From Pseudomonadota bacterium (GTDB taxonomy: Bacteria; Pseudomonadota; Alphaproteobacteria; Reyranellales; Reyranellaceae), in the NCBI GenBank assembly GCA_023386865.1, contig JAEWIV010000115.1, positions 1 to 64,000 on the forward strand: a stretch of 64,000 bases of DNA. Direction: 5' to 3'. Each line of letters starts with the position of its first letter. The first letter of the stretch is position 1. This document shows, in pieces, positions 7,993 through 16,972 of this stretch. The position numbers and the translations under genes are program-made. The notes beneath the pieces are model-generated. The model saw only the letters and a list, made by a program, of their open reading frames with translations. It had not been told where the DNA came from and searched no databases.

Positions 7993-9075
7993 TCAGGGAT
8001 TCCAGGCAATGCTGGCCAAAAGCTTGCGGCTGACGGCGTAGTGCCAGAACGGGCCGGGATGACCGTCGAAGCCGATGATGTCGTCCTGGACGACGGAGTC
8101 GAACTCGCTCTGCAGGGCGCCAACGACCGAGACCTTCGGGTCGACCTTGCGGCGCACCGCATTGTCGGGCGAGCCGGCGAAATGCAGCAGGTAGACCTTG
8201 GCCGGTGAACGGGCGGCGATCTGGTCGACCAGGGCCACCGTGACGTCGGTCATCTCCTGCCGGGACGGATCGGGACGGCGGCAGTAGGCGCCGAGCACCG
8301 CGCAGCGCTGGTCGACGTAGTCGAACGCCAGGCGGCCGTCCGCGGCCAACGTCGCCTTGGGCAGGCGGAAGGGCGGGACCGGCTGATTGATGCGCTCGAG
8401 CCAGGCCTGGATCTCGCGCAGGCGCGAGGGCGCCACGACGTGGCGCACGTCGAAGTAGTCGGCATAGCCCAGGATCACGACGTCGTCGGGGCCGATTTCC
8501 TTCAGGCGTTCGAAGCCGAGCCAGGCCTGGGTCAGCGACCAGCCGCCGAGCGCCAGCAGGCGCACGTTCCAGCCCGGCAGCGCCTCGTAGAGGCGGGCGG
8601 CGAAGGTGAGCTCGTCGGGCACGCCGTTGCCGAACACCCAGCTGTCGCCGAAGACGTAGACGGTTGGCCTGCCCGGCCGGGGCGGTCCGACCCAGCGCGT
8701 GCCGTCGCGGTCGATCGTCACCTTGTTGCGGAAGTGCTCCCACGCGCCGGTGCGTCCGTTGCGGCGAGCGTAGGAATGGGTGTAAACGCCGGCCGCCGCG
8801 CTGTAGCCCAGGAGCGGATCGGCGCGAAAGAACGGCGACGGCGACGTCTCCTCCAACACCCTTGCCGGCTCGCTCACGCCGACCAGGCGGCCGAACCGGC
8901 GGGCCAGGTTGACGACCGACAGGTAGCTTGTGTCGTAGGTCTCGAAATTCTGCTGATGGGTGGAGCGGTAGTAGAGCAGCATCAGCCACGACGCGCCGAT
9001 CTCGAGGACCACCAGCGCGACCAGCACGGTGACTGCGGAATAGAGGACGGACCGCAGGCGCGAGCGTGCTTTCAT
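7993..9075 (-). CDS. Membrane-anchored SGNH/GDSL-like protein
   Basis: A 360-residue protein with one N-terminal transmembrane helix (about 10-35) and an extracytoplasmic domain. An SGNH-hydrolase pattern is visible: block I GDSWVFGNG (Ser145), a GG segment in LLALGGWSL, and DGHPGPFWH near the C-terminus providing Asp/His. Similar proteins act as acyl-esterases or acetyltransferase partners on surface polysaccharides. It is convergent with the SDR (22 nt apart) and lies downstream of the tRNA locus. The substrate is unknown. Confidence 0.65.
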   Translation of the reverse strand: MKARSRLRSVLYSAVTVLVALVVLEIGASWLMLLYYRSTHQQNFETYDTSYLSVVNLARRFGRLVGVSEPARVLEETSPSPFFRADPLLGYSAAAGVYTHSYARRNGRTGAWEHFRNKVTIDRDGTRWVGPPRPGRPTVYVFGDSWVFGNGVPDELTFAARLYEALPGWNVRLLALGGWSLTQAWLGFERLKEIGPDDVVILGYADYFDVRHVVAPSRLREIQAWLERINQPVPPFRLPKATLAADGRLAFDYVDQRCAVLGAYCRRPDPSRQEMTDVTVALVDQIAARSPAKVYLLHFAGSPDNAVRRKVDPKVSVVGALQSEFDSVVQDDIIGFDGHPGPFWHYAVSRKLLASIAWNP

Positions 9076-9193
9076 CGACCGCCGGGGTTCGCGATGGCCA
9101 TGCCAAACCTTACGGAACCGGCACTTTCAGGTCCACGCCGCCGCACGGCCGCGCATTGCGCCGCCGGGGCCCCTCCGGTATGTTCCGCGCGCC

Positions 9194-9270
<77 letters not shown>

Positions 9271-10111
9271 TTTTATCTCATGTTTCCATCACTTAGCAAG
9301 AGCGCATTTTGTTCTCGTGGCGCTCGGATTGGCCGCGGAAGCACTGCGGAAGCAGTCGGACGCGTGTTGTGGCGTAGCGAAGCGCACTACATCGCAGCTT
9401 GGTTGTGACGCGGACCCGATGAAGTCGCGTCGCCACGATGCGCGCATTCGGTAGCCATCAAAGCCGAGCTGGGTTGGAAGGTCCGTCGTGACGCACCTTC
9501 GTTCTCGCCGTTGATCCGCTCGGCGACTTCGGCAGGGCGCATTTTCATCTTCGCCTTCGCATCCCGTGCGGCGTGAGGCAGGACTGAAGCGTGTGCTTGT
9601 CTGCAAAAGCGCAGGTCGCGCTCGACCGGAAGGCCAAGCTTGCTCTGCACGCTTTGCAGCTCCTGAAGCTGACGAAACCTCGCGCGCGTTGCATAGTCTT
9701 GCGCGCGGTCCCGATCGATTTTCCTCCGGCAACTTTGATGCCATCCCAGCTAGACGGACTTTTAGGCCGCAACTGTAGCGGAGAAGTCGCCTCTTCTGAC
9801 GCGAGCGTCAAGCTCCTCCTCTGTCGTTCCAGTCCCTGCGGGATGCGTTCTGCTCCCTGCTCCGCTTCCGCCGCGCCCGACACGAACGGTCCGGGCTCGC
9901 CGGCCTCAAAGAGATGGAGAAAACAAGAAATCGATCGTTCACCTCCGCCGCCGAGGGCGGCACGAGCTTTACGGGCGTCAGCGTCTACTGGCTGATGGTG
10001 TTCGCCATTCCCCCCGCAGCGCCTCGCGCCGCCGCGTGGTTCCCGAAACTTGAGCTTCCCGCCGATTACCGACCCAGGGGCGCCGCCGATCCGAACCGAG
10101 CGGGCGTCGGA
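9271..10111. other. Gene-poor stretch downstream of tRNA-Arg
   Basis: About 840 nt with no convincing gene. Short open frames exist on both strands (for example 9387-9650 and 9289-9744 minus, 9591-9995 plus), but they have biased, low-complexity composition and no family resemblance, and none has a clear ribosome site. Base composition just after the tRNA is more AT-rich than neighbouring genes. The position fits an eroded integration site, but no integrase motif was recognised. Confidence 0.5.
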
Positions 10112-10927
10112 CTATAACGCCCGAGCAAGGTCGTCAGCAGGCCATTTCGTATCGGCACCTACCGGAACCGCAAAGGCAATGGATCGGGCGGTCGCGGTGA
10201 GCGGAGCGAGATACCGCGCAGCCGCTTGTTCCGGGGTCAGCGCCGAGCGTGCAAAGCGCAGTGAAAGGCTTCCAAGCACGCTGCGCGATCGCTGAATGGG
10301 AACCGCGATGCCCAGAACGCGGCTGGGGCGCTGCGCCATCGTAATGGCGTAGCCGCAGCGCCGGACGAGCCTGAGGCCTGCCTCGATGCCACGTACATTC
10401 TCCGCTGCGACGGCATCCGACTTTGATTCGACCATCAGGCCGCGGATCAAGCGTTTCCTTTCCTCGGCCGGGCAGAACGCCATATAGGCCTGTCCGAGTG
10501 CGCTTGCGAGAAGAGGAAAGGTGCGGCTGTAGGCAGCCTTCTCGAAGGATAGATGGCTCTCGGGTGTCGTGCTGTGCAGCACGACGACGACGCCGTCGCG
10601 TACCTTTCCCAATACCAGTGGCCAGCCATGATCGCGCGTGAAAGCGCTCATTGGCTCCATGGCGGCGTCGACCAGGCGATCGACAAAGCGAACGCCGCTC
10701 GCTAGGGACAGCACGCGCTCGGTGATGCGATAGCCGGCCCGTGGCCCGACATGGGCGACATAGCCCGCCGAGACGAGGGTTTGCAGCAGCCGCACCAGCG
10801 TCGGCTTGGGCAAGCCGGTGGCTTGGTGGAGATCGTCCAAACGCGACAGCGGACGCAAATTCAACGCTGCGAGGACGGCAAGCGCCCGCACGACGGGTTC
10901 GACGGCAGCGGCGGAGTGATTTGGCAT
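10112..10927 (-). CDS. IclR-family transcriptional regulator
   Basis: A 271-residue IclR regulator: an N-terminal winged helix-turn-helix (about 10-70, with the LPKPTLVRLLQTLVSAGYV recognition region) and a C-terminal effector-binding domain with the family's FPLLASALGQAYMAF block. It is transcribed divergently from the TauD-type dioxygenase gene. The intergenic region holds a perfect 15-nt palindrome (10938-10952) and an extended -10 element, so it probably controls the downstream catabolic genes and itself. The effector is likely an aromatic or carboxylic metabolite, which is an inference from the family. Confidence 0.92.
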   Translation of the reverse strand: MPNHSAAAVEPVVRALAVLAALNLRPLSRLDDLHQATGLPKPTLVRLLQTLVSAGYVAHVGPRAGYRITERVLSLASGVRFVDRLVDAAMEPMSAFTRDHGWPLVLGKVRDGVVVVLHSTTPESHLSFEKAAYSRTFPLLASALGQAYMAFCPAEERKRLIRGLMVESKSDAVAAENVRGIEAGLRLVRRCGYAITMAQRPSRVLGIAVPIQRSRSVLGSLSLRFARSALTPEQAAARYLAPLTATARSIAFAVPVGADTKWPADDLARAL

Positions 10928-10936
10928 TGCTATAAT
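10928..10936 (+). promoter_or_regulatory. Extended -10 promoter element for the dioxygenase operon
   Basis: The sequence TGCTATAAT is a perfect extended -10 (TGn followed by TATAAT) pointing toward the TauD gene at 11036. Transcription would start near 10943, within the palindrome just downstream, so a bound regulator would block it. No clear -35 is needed for such promoters and none is evident. The element directly abuts the IclR start codon on the opposite strand. Confidence 0.6.
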
Positions 10937-10937
10937 T

Positions 10938-10952
10938 TTCCGTAATACGGAA
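10938..10952. promoter_or_regulatory. Palindromic operator, probable IclR-family binding site
   Basis: TTCCGTAATACGGAA is a perfect 7-1-7 inverted repeat between the divergent IclR and dioxygenase genes. IclR-family operators are commonly palindromes of this size with TTCC/GGAA-type arms. It covers the predicted transcription start from the extended -10 element, fitting repression. The assignment to the adjacent regulator is inferred from position. Confidence 0.65.
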
Positions 10953-11035
10953 TCATGAAAGATTCAATGAAGCAGGTCTGCCCTTATCTCCTAGGATTCC
11001 ACAATTGCGGGAAAACGAAGCCAAGGAGGAAGTTG

Positions 11036-11866
11036 ATGAAGTACGAGACGATCGAAGTGCGCAAGCTGACGCCGGTGATCGGCGCTGAGATCTCGGGCGT
11101 CGACTTGTCCAAGCCCCTGGGCAACCAGCAGTTCAAGGAGATCCACGACGCGTGGATGGAGAACTTGGTGATCTTCTTCCGCGACCAGGATCTCAGCGTG
11201 GAACAGCATCTCGATTTCGGCCGCCGCTTCGGCAAGCTGCACCTACACCCGGCCGCCCATCAGCCCAAGGACCACCCAGAGATACTGGTCATTAAGGCCG
11301 ATGAGAATTCTAAGCGCGTCGCCGGCGAGGAATGGCATTCGGACGTATCGTGTGATCCCGAGCCGCCCATGGGATCGATGCTCTACCTGACCGAGGTGCC
11401 GCCCGATGGCGGCGGCGACACCATGTTCGCCAACATGTATCGCGCCTACGAAACCCTGTCTGAGCCGGTCCGAAAGATGATCACCGGCCTGACGGCCATC
11501 CATGATGGCAAGCACGTCTACGAGCGGCCCGGCTACCGCGAGGGCGCACAATATCCGCGCTCGGAGCATCCAATCGTGCGCACTCATCCAGTTACCGGCA
11601 AGCCGGCGCTGTTCGTCAATCGGGGCTTCACGACCCGAATCGTCGGAATGTCCAAGAACGAGAGCAACGCCATCCTGGAAATGCTCTATCGGCACATCGA
11701 AACGCCCGAGCTCTGCGTGCGGTTCAACTGGCGGCCGAAGTCGCTCGCCTGCTGGGACAATCGCTGCGCCCAGCATCACGCCCTATGGGACTATTACCCG
11801 CATCGCCGTGCCGGCCGACGCGTGACGATCTGCGGCGACAAGCCGTTCTACAAGGCGGCTGCCTAG
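11036..11866 (+). CDS. TauD/TfdA-family Fe(II)/2-oxoglutarate dioxygenase
   Basis: A 276-residue dioxygenase. The iron ligands are His101 and Asp103 in EEWHSDVS and the distal His247 in CAQHHALWDY, followed by the arginine-rich 2-oxoglutarate region (HRRAGRRV). I start at ATG 11036, which has AAGGAGGA six bases upstream, rather than an in-frame ATG at 10955 that lies almost on the operator. Family members oxidise taurine, alkyl sulfates, phenoxyacetates and similar small acids, often cleaving C-S or C-O bonds. It is the first gene of a plus-strand series with a monooxygenase and two LLM oxidoreductases. A paralogue is at 39797-40663. Confidence 0.92.
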   Translation: MKYETIEVRKLTPVIGAEISGVDLSKPLGNQQFKEIHDAWMENLVIFFRDQDLSVEQHLDFGRRFGKLHLHPAAHQPKDHPEILVIKADENSKRVAGEEWHSDVSCDPEPPMGSMLYLTEVPPDGGGDTMFANMYRAYETLSEPVRKMITGLTAIHDGKHVYERPGYREGAQYPRSEHPIVRTHPVTGKPALFVNRGFTTRIVGMSKNESNAILEMLYRHIETPELCVRFNWRPKSLACWDNRCAQHHALWDYYPHRRAGRRVTICGDKPFYKAAA

Positions 11867-12038
11867 CCGAACGGCTGCACTTCCTTGGCCGTCGGGGCGT
11901 GGCGGAGTCACGCTCGTTCATCACGAGTGGGCCTCCGCCGACGCTCACTCGTCGGCAATACCTTGAAAGGCTGCGGCTCGTCTTTGCCGCGCCACGCGGT
12001 CGGCTGTTGATGGGAGGCAGCGCAACGAAAGGTTGGCC

Positions 12039-13523
12039 ATGCCGCAGGACGACAAGACCAGCATCGGGATAGTCGGAGCCGGAGTGAGCGGAATCGCGAT
12101 GGGGATCCATCTCAAGCGCGCCGGCTTCGAGAACTTCACGATCTACGAGAAGGCAGACGACGTCGGAGGCACCTGGCGGGAGAACACGTACCCCGGCCTG
12201 CATTGCGACGTGCCGTCCCATCTGTACTGCTACTCGTTCGAGCTCAATCCCGATTGGAGCCAGACCTTCGCCGGCCAGCCGGAAATCAAGGCGTACCTGC
12301 AGCGTTGCGCCGACAAGCACGGACTTGCGCGACATCTGCAGTTGGGTACCTTGATCGAGCGTGCCTGCTACGACGAGGACGACGGTAGCTGGACGCTCTC
12401 GACCGGCGACGGCCGAACCGTCCAGCACCGCGTGGTGGTAAGCGCCACCGGCGGGCTGACCGCGCCCAACCTGCCGAAGATTGAGGGTTACGACGTCTTC
12501 AAGGGTCGCTGGTGGCATTCCGGCGCCTGGGACCACGGCCACGACCTGTCCGGCAAGCGGGTGGCCGTCGTCGGCAGCGCAGCGAGTGCGGTCCAGGTCG
12601 TCCCGCACGTCGCCGGCCTGGCGCGCCAGGTCTTCGTGCTGCAGCGGACGCCCAACTACGTATTGCCGCGCCGCAACCTGGCCTATCGTCCGGATCAAAA
12701 GGAGGAGTTCAAGCGGCCGGACACGCGAGCCCTCGGTGACCATCGACGATGGCTGTACCGCCGCTCCCTACGCTCTTACCAAGTGTTCAAGAAGAGCCCG
12801 GCGGCCCAAGTCTGGCTGCGCACCGCGACCTTGGATCACCTGCGGGCCCATATAAGCGATCCGGCGCTGATCGAGAATTTGACACCACGTTACACGCCAG
12901 GGTGCAAGCGCCTGCTGGTGTCGGACGACTACTATCCCGCGCTGACAAAGAAGCACGTGCAGCTCGTCGCCGCGGGTCTCGACCGCCTGAACGAGACCGG
13001 CTTAGTCGCGACGAACGGCTCGGCGTTCGACGTCGACGTCGTGATCTTCTGCACCGGCTACAAGCTTGGAGGGCGCGCCGAGGGCGGACCGGCGGTCGAC
13101 GTGGTGGGCCGCGCCGGCCACAGGTTGCGCCACGTCCTCGGTGCGCGACCGCAGGCCTTCTACGGCGTCGCCATCCCGGGATTTCCCAACTACTTCACGA
13201 TCTGCGGCATCAACGGCGTGGTCGCATATGCCTCAGTAACGTCGTCGGCCGAGGTGCATGCCGAGTACATCGCCCGCCGCATCCGCGACCTGACGCAGCG
13301 CGGGCTACGTTCCATCGAGGTCAAGAGCGACGTCGTGCAGCGCTTCAGCGAGGAGGCCCAGGCGGAGCTGCAGTCGATGAGCTGGGCGGAAAACTGTCCC
13401 AACTTCTACCGGGATTCGTCGGGTCGTATTCTCAGCTTCTACCCCGGCACGCTGGGACGCCTGAGGCGCGAGATGCGGGTACGCACGCTGGCCGACTACG
13501 ACCTCGAGGTGGTTCGGCCATGA
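12039..13523 (+). CDS. Flavin-dependent monooxygenase, Baeyer-Villiger type
   Basis: A 494-residue FAD/NADPH protein. The FAD-binding GAGVSG is at about 13-18, the BVMO signature FxGxxxHxxxW is matched by FKGRWWHSGAW (154-164), and the second nucleotide motif GSAAS follows near 176. Such enzymes insert oxygen beside a ketone or oxidise N/S centres. The start ATG 12039 has GAAAGG about seven bases upstream; a TTG two codons earlier is also possible. Its stop overlaps the start of the following LLM gene (ATGA). It is slightly shorter than the two BVMOs at 53.8-57.2 kb and only distantly similar. Confidence 0.9.
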   Translation: MPQDDKTSIGIVGAGVSGIAMGIHLKRAGFENFTIYEKADDVGGTWRENTYPGLHCDVPSHLYCYSFELNPDWSQTFAGQPEIKAYLQRCADKHGLARHLQLGTLIERACYDEDDGSWTLSTGDGRTVQHRVVVSATGGLTAPNLPKIEGYDVFKGRWWHSGAWDHGHDLSGKRVAVVGSAASAVQVVPHVAGLARQVFVLQRTPNYVLPRRNLAYRPDQKEEFKRPDTRALGDHRRWLYRRSLRSYQVFKKSPAAQVWLRTATLDHLRAHISDPALIENLTPRYTPGCKRLLVSDDYYPALTKKHVQLVAAGLDRLNETGLVATNGSAFDVDVVIFCTGYKLGGRAEGGPAVDVVGRAGHRLRHVLGARPQAFYGVAIPGFPNYFTICGINGVVAYASVTSSAEVHAEYIARRIRDLTQRGLRSIEVKSDVVQRFSEEAQAELQSMSWAENCPNFYRDSSGRILSFYPGTLGRLRREMRVRTLADYDLEVVRP

Positions 13524-14827
13524 CCCGAATGATCCATCTCACTGGTTTCATGCTCTACAGCCCGGCGCCGCACATGATCATGTCGTGGGTCTATCCCAGG
13601 GCAAAGATCCGGCACCAATGGCATGAGATCGAATACTGGTCGGAAATCGCGCGCACGCTGGAGCGGGGCTGCTTCGACATGATGTTCTTCGCCGATGGGC
13701 TCGGCGGCGGCACGAATCGCGCAAGCGTCCGCTACGCCATCCAGTTCCCGACCCACGATCCGCTGACGCTGATCCCCTATCTCGCGGCGGTGACCGACCG
13801 GCTCTGCTTTGCCGCCACGATGTCGACCACCTTCTATCCTCCCTACTTGCTGGCCCGAAAGCTGACCAGCCTCGACCACGTCACCAAAGGACGGATCGGC
13901 TGGAACATCGTTTCCTCGATCGCGTCGGGCGAAGCGCGCAACTTTGGCATGGACACCCTGCCGCCGCACGACGAACGCTACGATCGAGCGGACGAGTTCA
14001 TGGACGTCGTGCAAGCCTTGTGGCGGAGCTGGGACGACGATGCGCTGCTGATGGACCACGAGAATGGCGTGTTCGCTGATCCTGACAAGATCAGGAAAAT
14101 CGACTTCAAGGGAAGATGGTTCAAAGTCCAGAGTCCCCTGGCCGTCCAGCCGTCGCCGCAGCGCGTCCCGTATCTGTTCCAGGCCGGCAGTTCGGATCGG
14201 GGCCGCGAGTTCGCAGCCCGGCACGCCGAATGTGTGTTCGGGGCGGCGGCGGGTACTGCACGCATGCGCGAGCTTGTCGACGACATCAGGACGCGAGCCG
14301 CGCGGTATCGCCGGGATCCCAATCAGATCAAGTTCGTGTGGTCCGCGCAGCCGCTGATTGCCACCTCCGAGCATGAGGCGCGCAGCAGACATGCTGAAAT
14401 CCGCGGACGGATTCCGCTAGAAGCGCAACTTGCCCTGATGTCGGCGCACTTCAACTATGACGTCAGCAAGCTACCGCTCGACGTGCCGATCCAGGAACTT
14501 GCGCTGAAAGTCGAGGGGACGCGCGGCATGCTCGAAAGCTACATCCGCGGAGATCCCACCGTCACCCTGCGACGCATCGCCAGCACGTATCTCTCGAGCA
14601 GCGACAACAGCCCTATGGTAGGAACACCCAAGCAGGTGGCGGACTACTTCGCCTACCTTATCGACGAAGGCGGCGGCGACGGTTTCCAGATCACGCCCTC
14701 GTACTATGCGCCCGACTTCTATGTCGACATCGTCGATCTTCTCGTTCCTGAGCTTCAACGCTGTGGGATGATGAGAACCGCGTACGGCAATGCACCGACT
14801 CTGCGCCACACGATGACGGAGTTCTGA
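13520..14827 (+). CDS. LLM-class flavin-dependent monooxygenase (NtaA/SnaA/DszA type)
   Basis: A 435-residue F420/FMN luciferase-like monooxygenase of the NtaA/DszA subgroup: opening block LTGFMLYSPAPHM, the FADGLGGG segment, the GRIGWNIVSS block and the HDERYDRADEFMDVV motif near 155-170, all typical. These enzymes use FMNH2 from a separate reductase to cleave C-N or C-S bonds (nitrilotriacetate, dibenzothiophene sulfone) or perform related oxidations. The start overlaps the BVMO stop by four bases (ATGA). A longer frame extending back to 12749 is antisense-like read-through and is rejected. No flavin reductase gene is visible nearby. A paralogue lies at 29008-30333. Confidence 0.92.
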   Translation: MTRMIHLTGFMLYSPAPHMIMSWVYPRAKIRHQWHEIEYWSEIARTLERGCFDMMFFADGLGGGTNRASVRYAIQFPTHDPLTLIPYLAAVTDRLCFAATMSTTFYPPYLLARKLTSLDHVTKGRIGWNIVSSIASGEARNFGMDTLPPHDERYDRADEFMDVVQALWRSWDDDALLMDHENGVFADPDKIRKIDFKGRWFKVQSPLAVQPSPQRVPYLFQAGSSDRGREFAARHAECVFGAAAGTARMRELVDDIRTRAARYRRDPNQIKFVWSAQPLIATSEHEARSRHAEIRGRIPLEAQLALMSAHFNYDVSKLPLDVPIQELALKVEGTRGMLESYIRGDPTVTLRRIASTYLSSSDNSPMVGTPKQVADYFAYLIDEGGGDGFQITPSYYAPDFYVDIVDLLVPELQRCGMMRTAYGNAPTLRHTMTEF

Positions 14828-14901
14828 GCGGCACGCGACGCCGATCCCGCCGTCGGGCACCCTTCACGTTCGTCACGGATTATGCCGCGGGGACCGACTA
14901 T

Positions 14902-15951
14902 ATGACCATCGAGACAGCCCCAACCGCCCGCCCCATGCTGGGCGTTTTCATGCCGACCGGGTCCGGCGCGTTCTCGATCAGCACTCATCCGCGCTCGACC
15001 GTGCCGACCTGGGAGTACAACCGGGCCGTCGCCCTTCGAGCGGAAGCCGCAGGGTTCGACTTTCTCCTGGCCGGTGCCAGGTGGTCCACGCTCGGCGGCC
15101 GCATGGACTTCCAGGGCCTGCGGCTGGAGTCCATGACCTTCATCACGGCGCTTGCCGCAGTCACGAACCGGGTGCTGCTTTTTCCCACGGTCCATACCTT
15201 TGTCTTTCACCCGCTTCTCGCTGCCCGCATGGTCAACGACGCCAACCGTATCAGCGGCGGACGCTGCGGAATCAACGTCGTGTCGGGATGGGTCCAGTCG
15301 GATTTCGCGATGTTCGGCGTGACCCCGCGGCCCCCGGCCGAGCGGCTGCAGTACAACACGGAATGGCTGCGGCTGCTGAAACTTGCCTGGACCGAGGACG
15401 ATTTCACGTTCGACGGCACGCATTTCCAGGCTCGCAATGGCTATCTGCGGCCAAAGCCCGTGCCGTTTCCAACGATCTCGAAGGCCGGGGAGTCAGCCGA
15501 AAGCCGCGAGCTCGTCATCCGCGAGGCCGATTGGCTGTTCATCCAGCTTCCCCAAGCCACCGATGTCTTGCGCTCGCGCGTGCAGGCGCTGAAGTCCGAT
15601 GCGGCGCGGCTCGGCAGGCGCGTCAAGGTCCTGTCCTACGGGTTCGTCCTGCCGCGCCGCACGCGCGAGGACGCCTTGCGCGCGCGCGACGCCATCCTGG
15701 AGGCTGGCGACCTGGAAGCCGCTCGCAACATGGGACGGCAGCGCGGTTGGGGACCGTCGCACGAAGACCCTGAGGAGTTGAAGAGCATCGTCCTGTCGCT
15801 GGGAACCCGGGCCTTCATCGGCTCGCCCGAGGAGATCGCCGCCGATCTGCGCACCTACTTTGCGACCGGGCTCGACGGCCTCTTGTTCACCTTCTACGAC
15901 TACGAGGAAGATCTCGGCCTGTTCATCGGGGAGATACTGCCCCTGCTGTGA
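14902..15951 (+). CDS. LLM-class flavin-dependent oxidoreductase (alkanesulfonate monooxygenase SsuD-like)
   Basis: A 349-residue luciferase-like enzyme of the SsuD-like group. It shows the TIM-barrel features: the ALAAVTNRVLLFPTVHT strand, GRCGINVVSGW and the ERLQYNTEWLRLLK helix. SsuD-type enzymes desulfonate alkanesulfonates with FMNH2. It follows the NtaA-type gene by 74 nt on the same strand and ends 25 nt from the convergent ABC transporter operon. With a TauD-like dioxygenase and an ABC importer in the same island, an organosulfur or organonitrogen substrate is a reasonable but unproven inference. Confidence 0.88.
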   Translation: MTIETAPTARPMLGVFMPTGSGAFSISTHPRSTVPTWEYNRAVALRAEAAGFDFLLAGARWSTLGGRMDFQGLRLESMTFITALAAVTNRVLLFPTVHTFVFHPLLAARMVNDANRISGGRCGINVVSGWVQSDFAMFGVTPRPPAERLQYNTEWLRLLKLAWTEDDFTFDGTHFQARNGYLRPKPVPFPTISKAGESAESRELVIREADWLFIQLPQATDVLRSRVQALKSDAARLGRRVKVLSYGFVLPRRTREDALRARDAILEAGDLEAARNMGRQRGWGPSHEDPEELKSIVLSLGTRAFIGSPEEIAADLRTYFATGLDGLLFTFYDYEEDLGLFIGEILPLL

Positions 15952-15976
15952 CCGCCGCGACCGGCCTGATCTCCGA

Positions 15977-16972
15977 TCAATGCTCGGGGTGATGGCAGGC
16001 TACCACGTGGTTCTCGCCCGCCGGGCGCAACCGCGGCTCCTCGACGGCACATTGCGCCGTCGCCTTAGGGCAGCGCGTACGGAAACGGCAGCCCGACGGC
16101 GGATCGAGGGGCGACGGGATCTCACCCTCGATCACCCGCGCGAAGCGCCGGCCGAAGTCGGTGCCGGGATCGGGCACCGAGGCCAGCAGCGCCACGGTGT
16201 AGGGATGAGCGGCTTGGCTGTAGAGCCGGGCGGCCGGCGCGACCTCGCAGATCTTGCCCAGGTACATGACGGCGACCCGGTCGCTGATGTTCTTCACCAC
16301 CGCCAGATCGTGGGCGATGAACAGCATGGTCAGGCCGAAACGAGCCTTGGCGTCCTCCAGAAGGTTCAGGATCTGGGCTTGCACCGAGACGTCGAGCGAC
16401 GAGACCGGCTCGTCGCAGACAAGAAGGCGGGGGTTTAGGATGAGCGCGCGGGCGACGCTCACGCGCTGACATTGCCCGCCCGACAATTCGTGCGGCCGGC
16501 GGTCCCAGACTGTCCCCGGATCAAGCCCTACCGCATCGAGCATCTCGCGGACGCGTTCATCGCGCTGCCGCCGGTTCAAGCCGCCCGCGACGACGAGCGG
16601 AGCCGCCACGATATCGGCGATGGTTCGCTTGGGGTTGAGTGACGAAATGGGATCCTGAAACACCATCTGCATCCTCGGGCGTATGGCGCGCAGCTCGGCG
16701 GCCGAGAGGCGTGAGAGGGGCGTACCTTCAAGGATCACCTCCCCCGAGGAGGGCGGCGGCAGGGCCATCAGGGCGCGGCCGACCGTGGTCTTGCCGCAGC
16801 CCGACTCGCCCACCAGACCCAAGGTCTCGCCCGCAGCGATCTGGAAGCTGATGCCGGCGACCGCCTGCAACCGCTGACCGCCGGCCAGCGCGAACGTCTT
16901 GGTGAGATCCTGCACCTCCAGCACCGTCGCGTCGCTCTGCGGCGCGACCGAAGAGAGTGTCTGATCAGGCAT
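15977..16972 (-). CDS. ABC transporter ATP-binding protein, oligopeptide/dipeptide type (DppF/OppF-like)
   Basis: A 331-residue ATPase with Walker A GESGCGKTT, signature LSGGQCQRVSVARAL, Walker B LLVCDEPVSSLDV and the H-loop IAHD. The C-terminal extension with CRFRTRCPKA is the cysteine-rich oligopeptide/dipeptide transporter domain. It is the last gene of a five-gene importer operon read from 21296 down to 15977. Start ATG 16972 overlaps the upstream ATPase by eight bases. Confidence 0.93.
   Translation of the reverse strand: MPDQTLSSVAPQSDATVLEVQDLTKTFALAGGQRLQAVAGISFQIAAGETLGLVGESGCGKTTVGRALMALPPPSSGEVILEGTPLSRLSAAELRAIRPRMQMVFQDPISSLNPKRTIADIVAAPLVVAGGLNRRQRDERVREMLDAVGLDPGTVWDRRPHELSGGQCQRVSVARALILNPRLLVCDEPVSSLDVSVQAQILNLLEDAKARFGLTMLFIAHDLAVVKNISDRVAVMYLGKICEVAPAARLYSQAAHPYTVALLASVPDPGTDFGRRFARVIEGEIPSPLDPPSGCRFRTRCPKATAQCAVEEPRLRPAGENHVVACHHPEH

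Noticed and set aside
6630..8162. 510-codon minus-strand frame
   Set aside because: Opposite the SDR gene and out of frame with RidA; no family similarity.
12749..13519. Upstream extension of the LLM oxidoreductase frame
   Set aside because: This part overlaps the BVMO gene in another frame; the LLM protein begins at ATG 13520, coupled to the BVMO stop.
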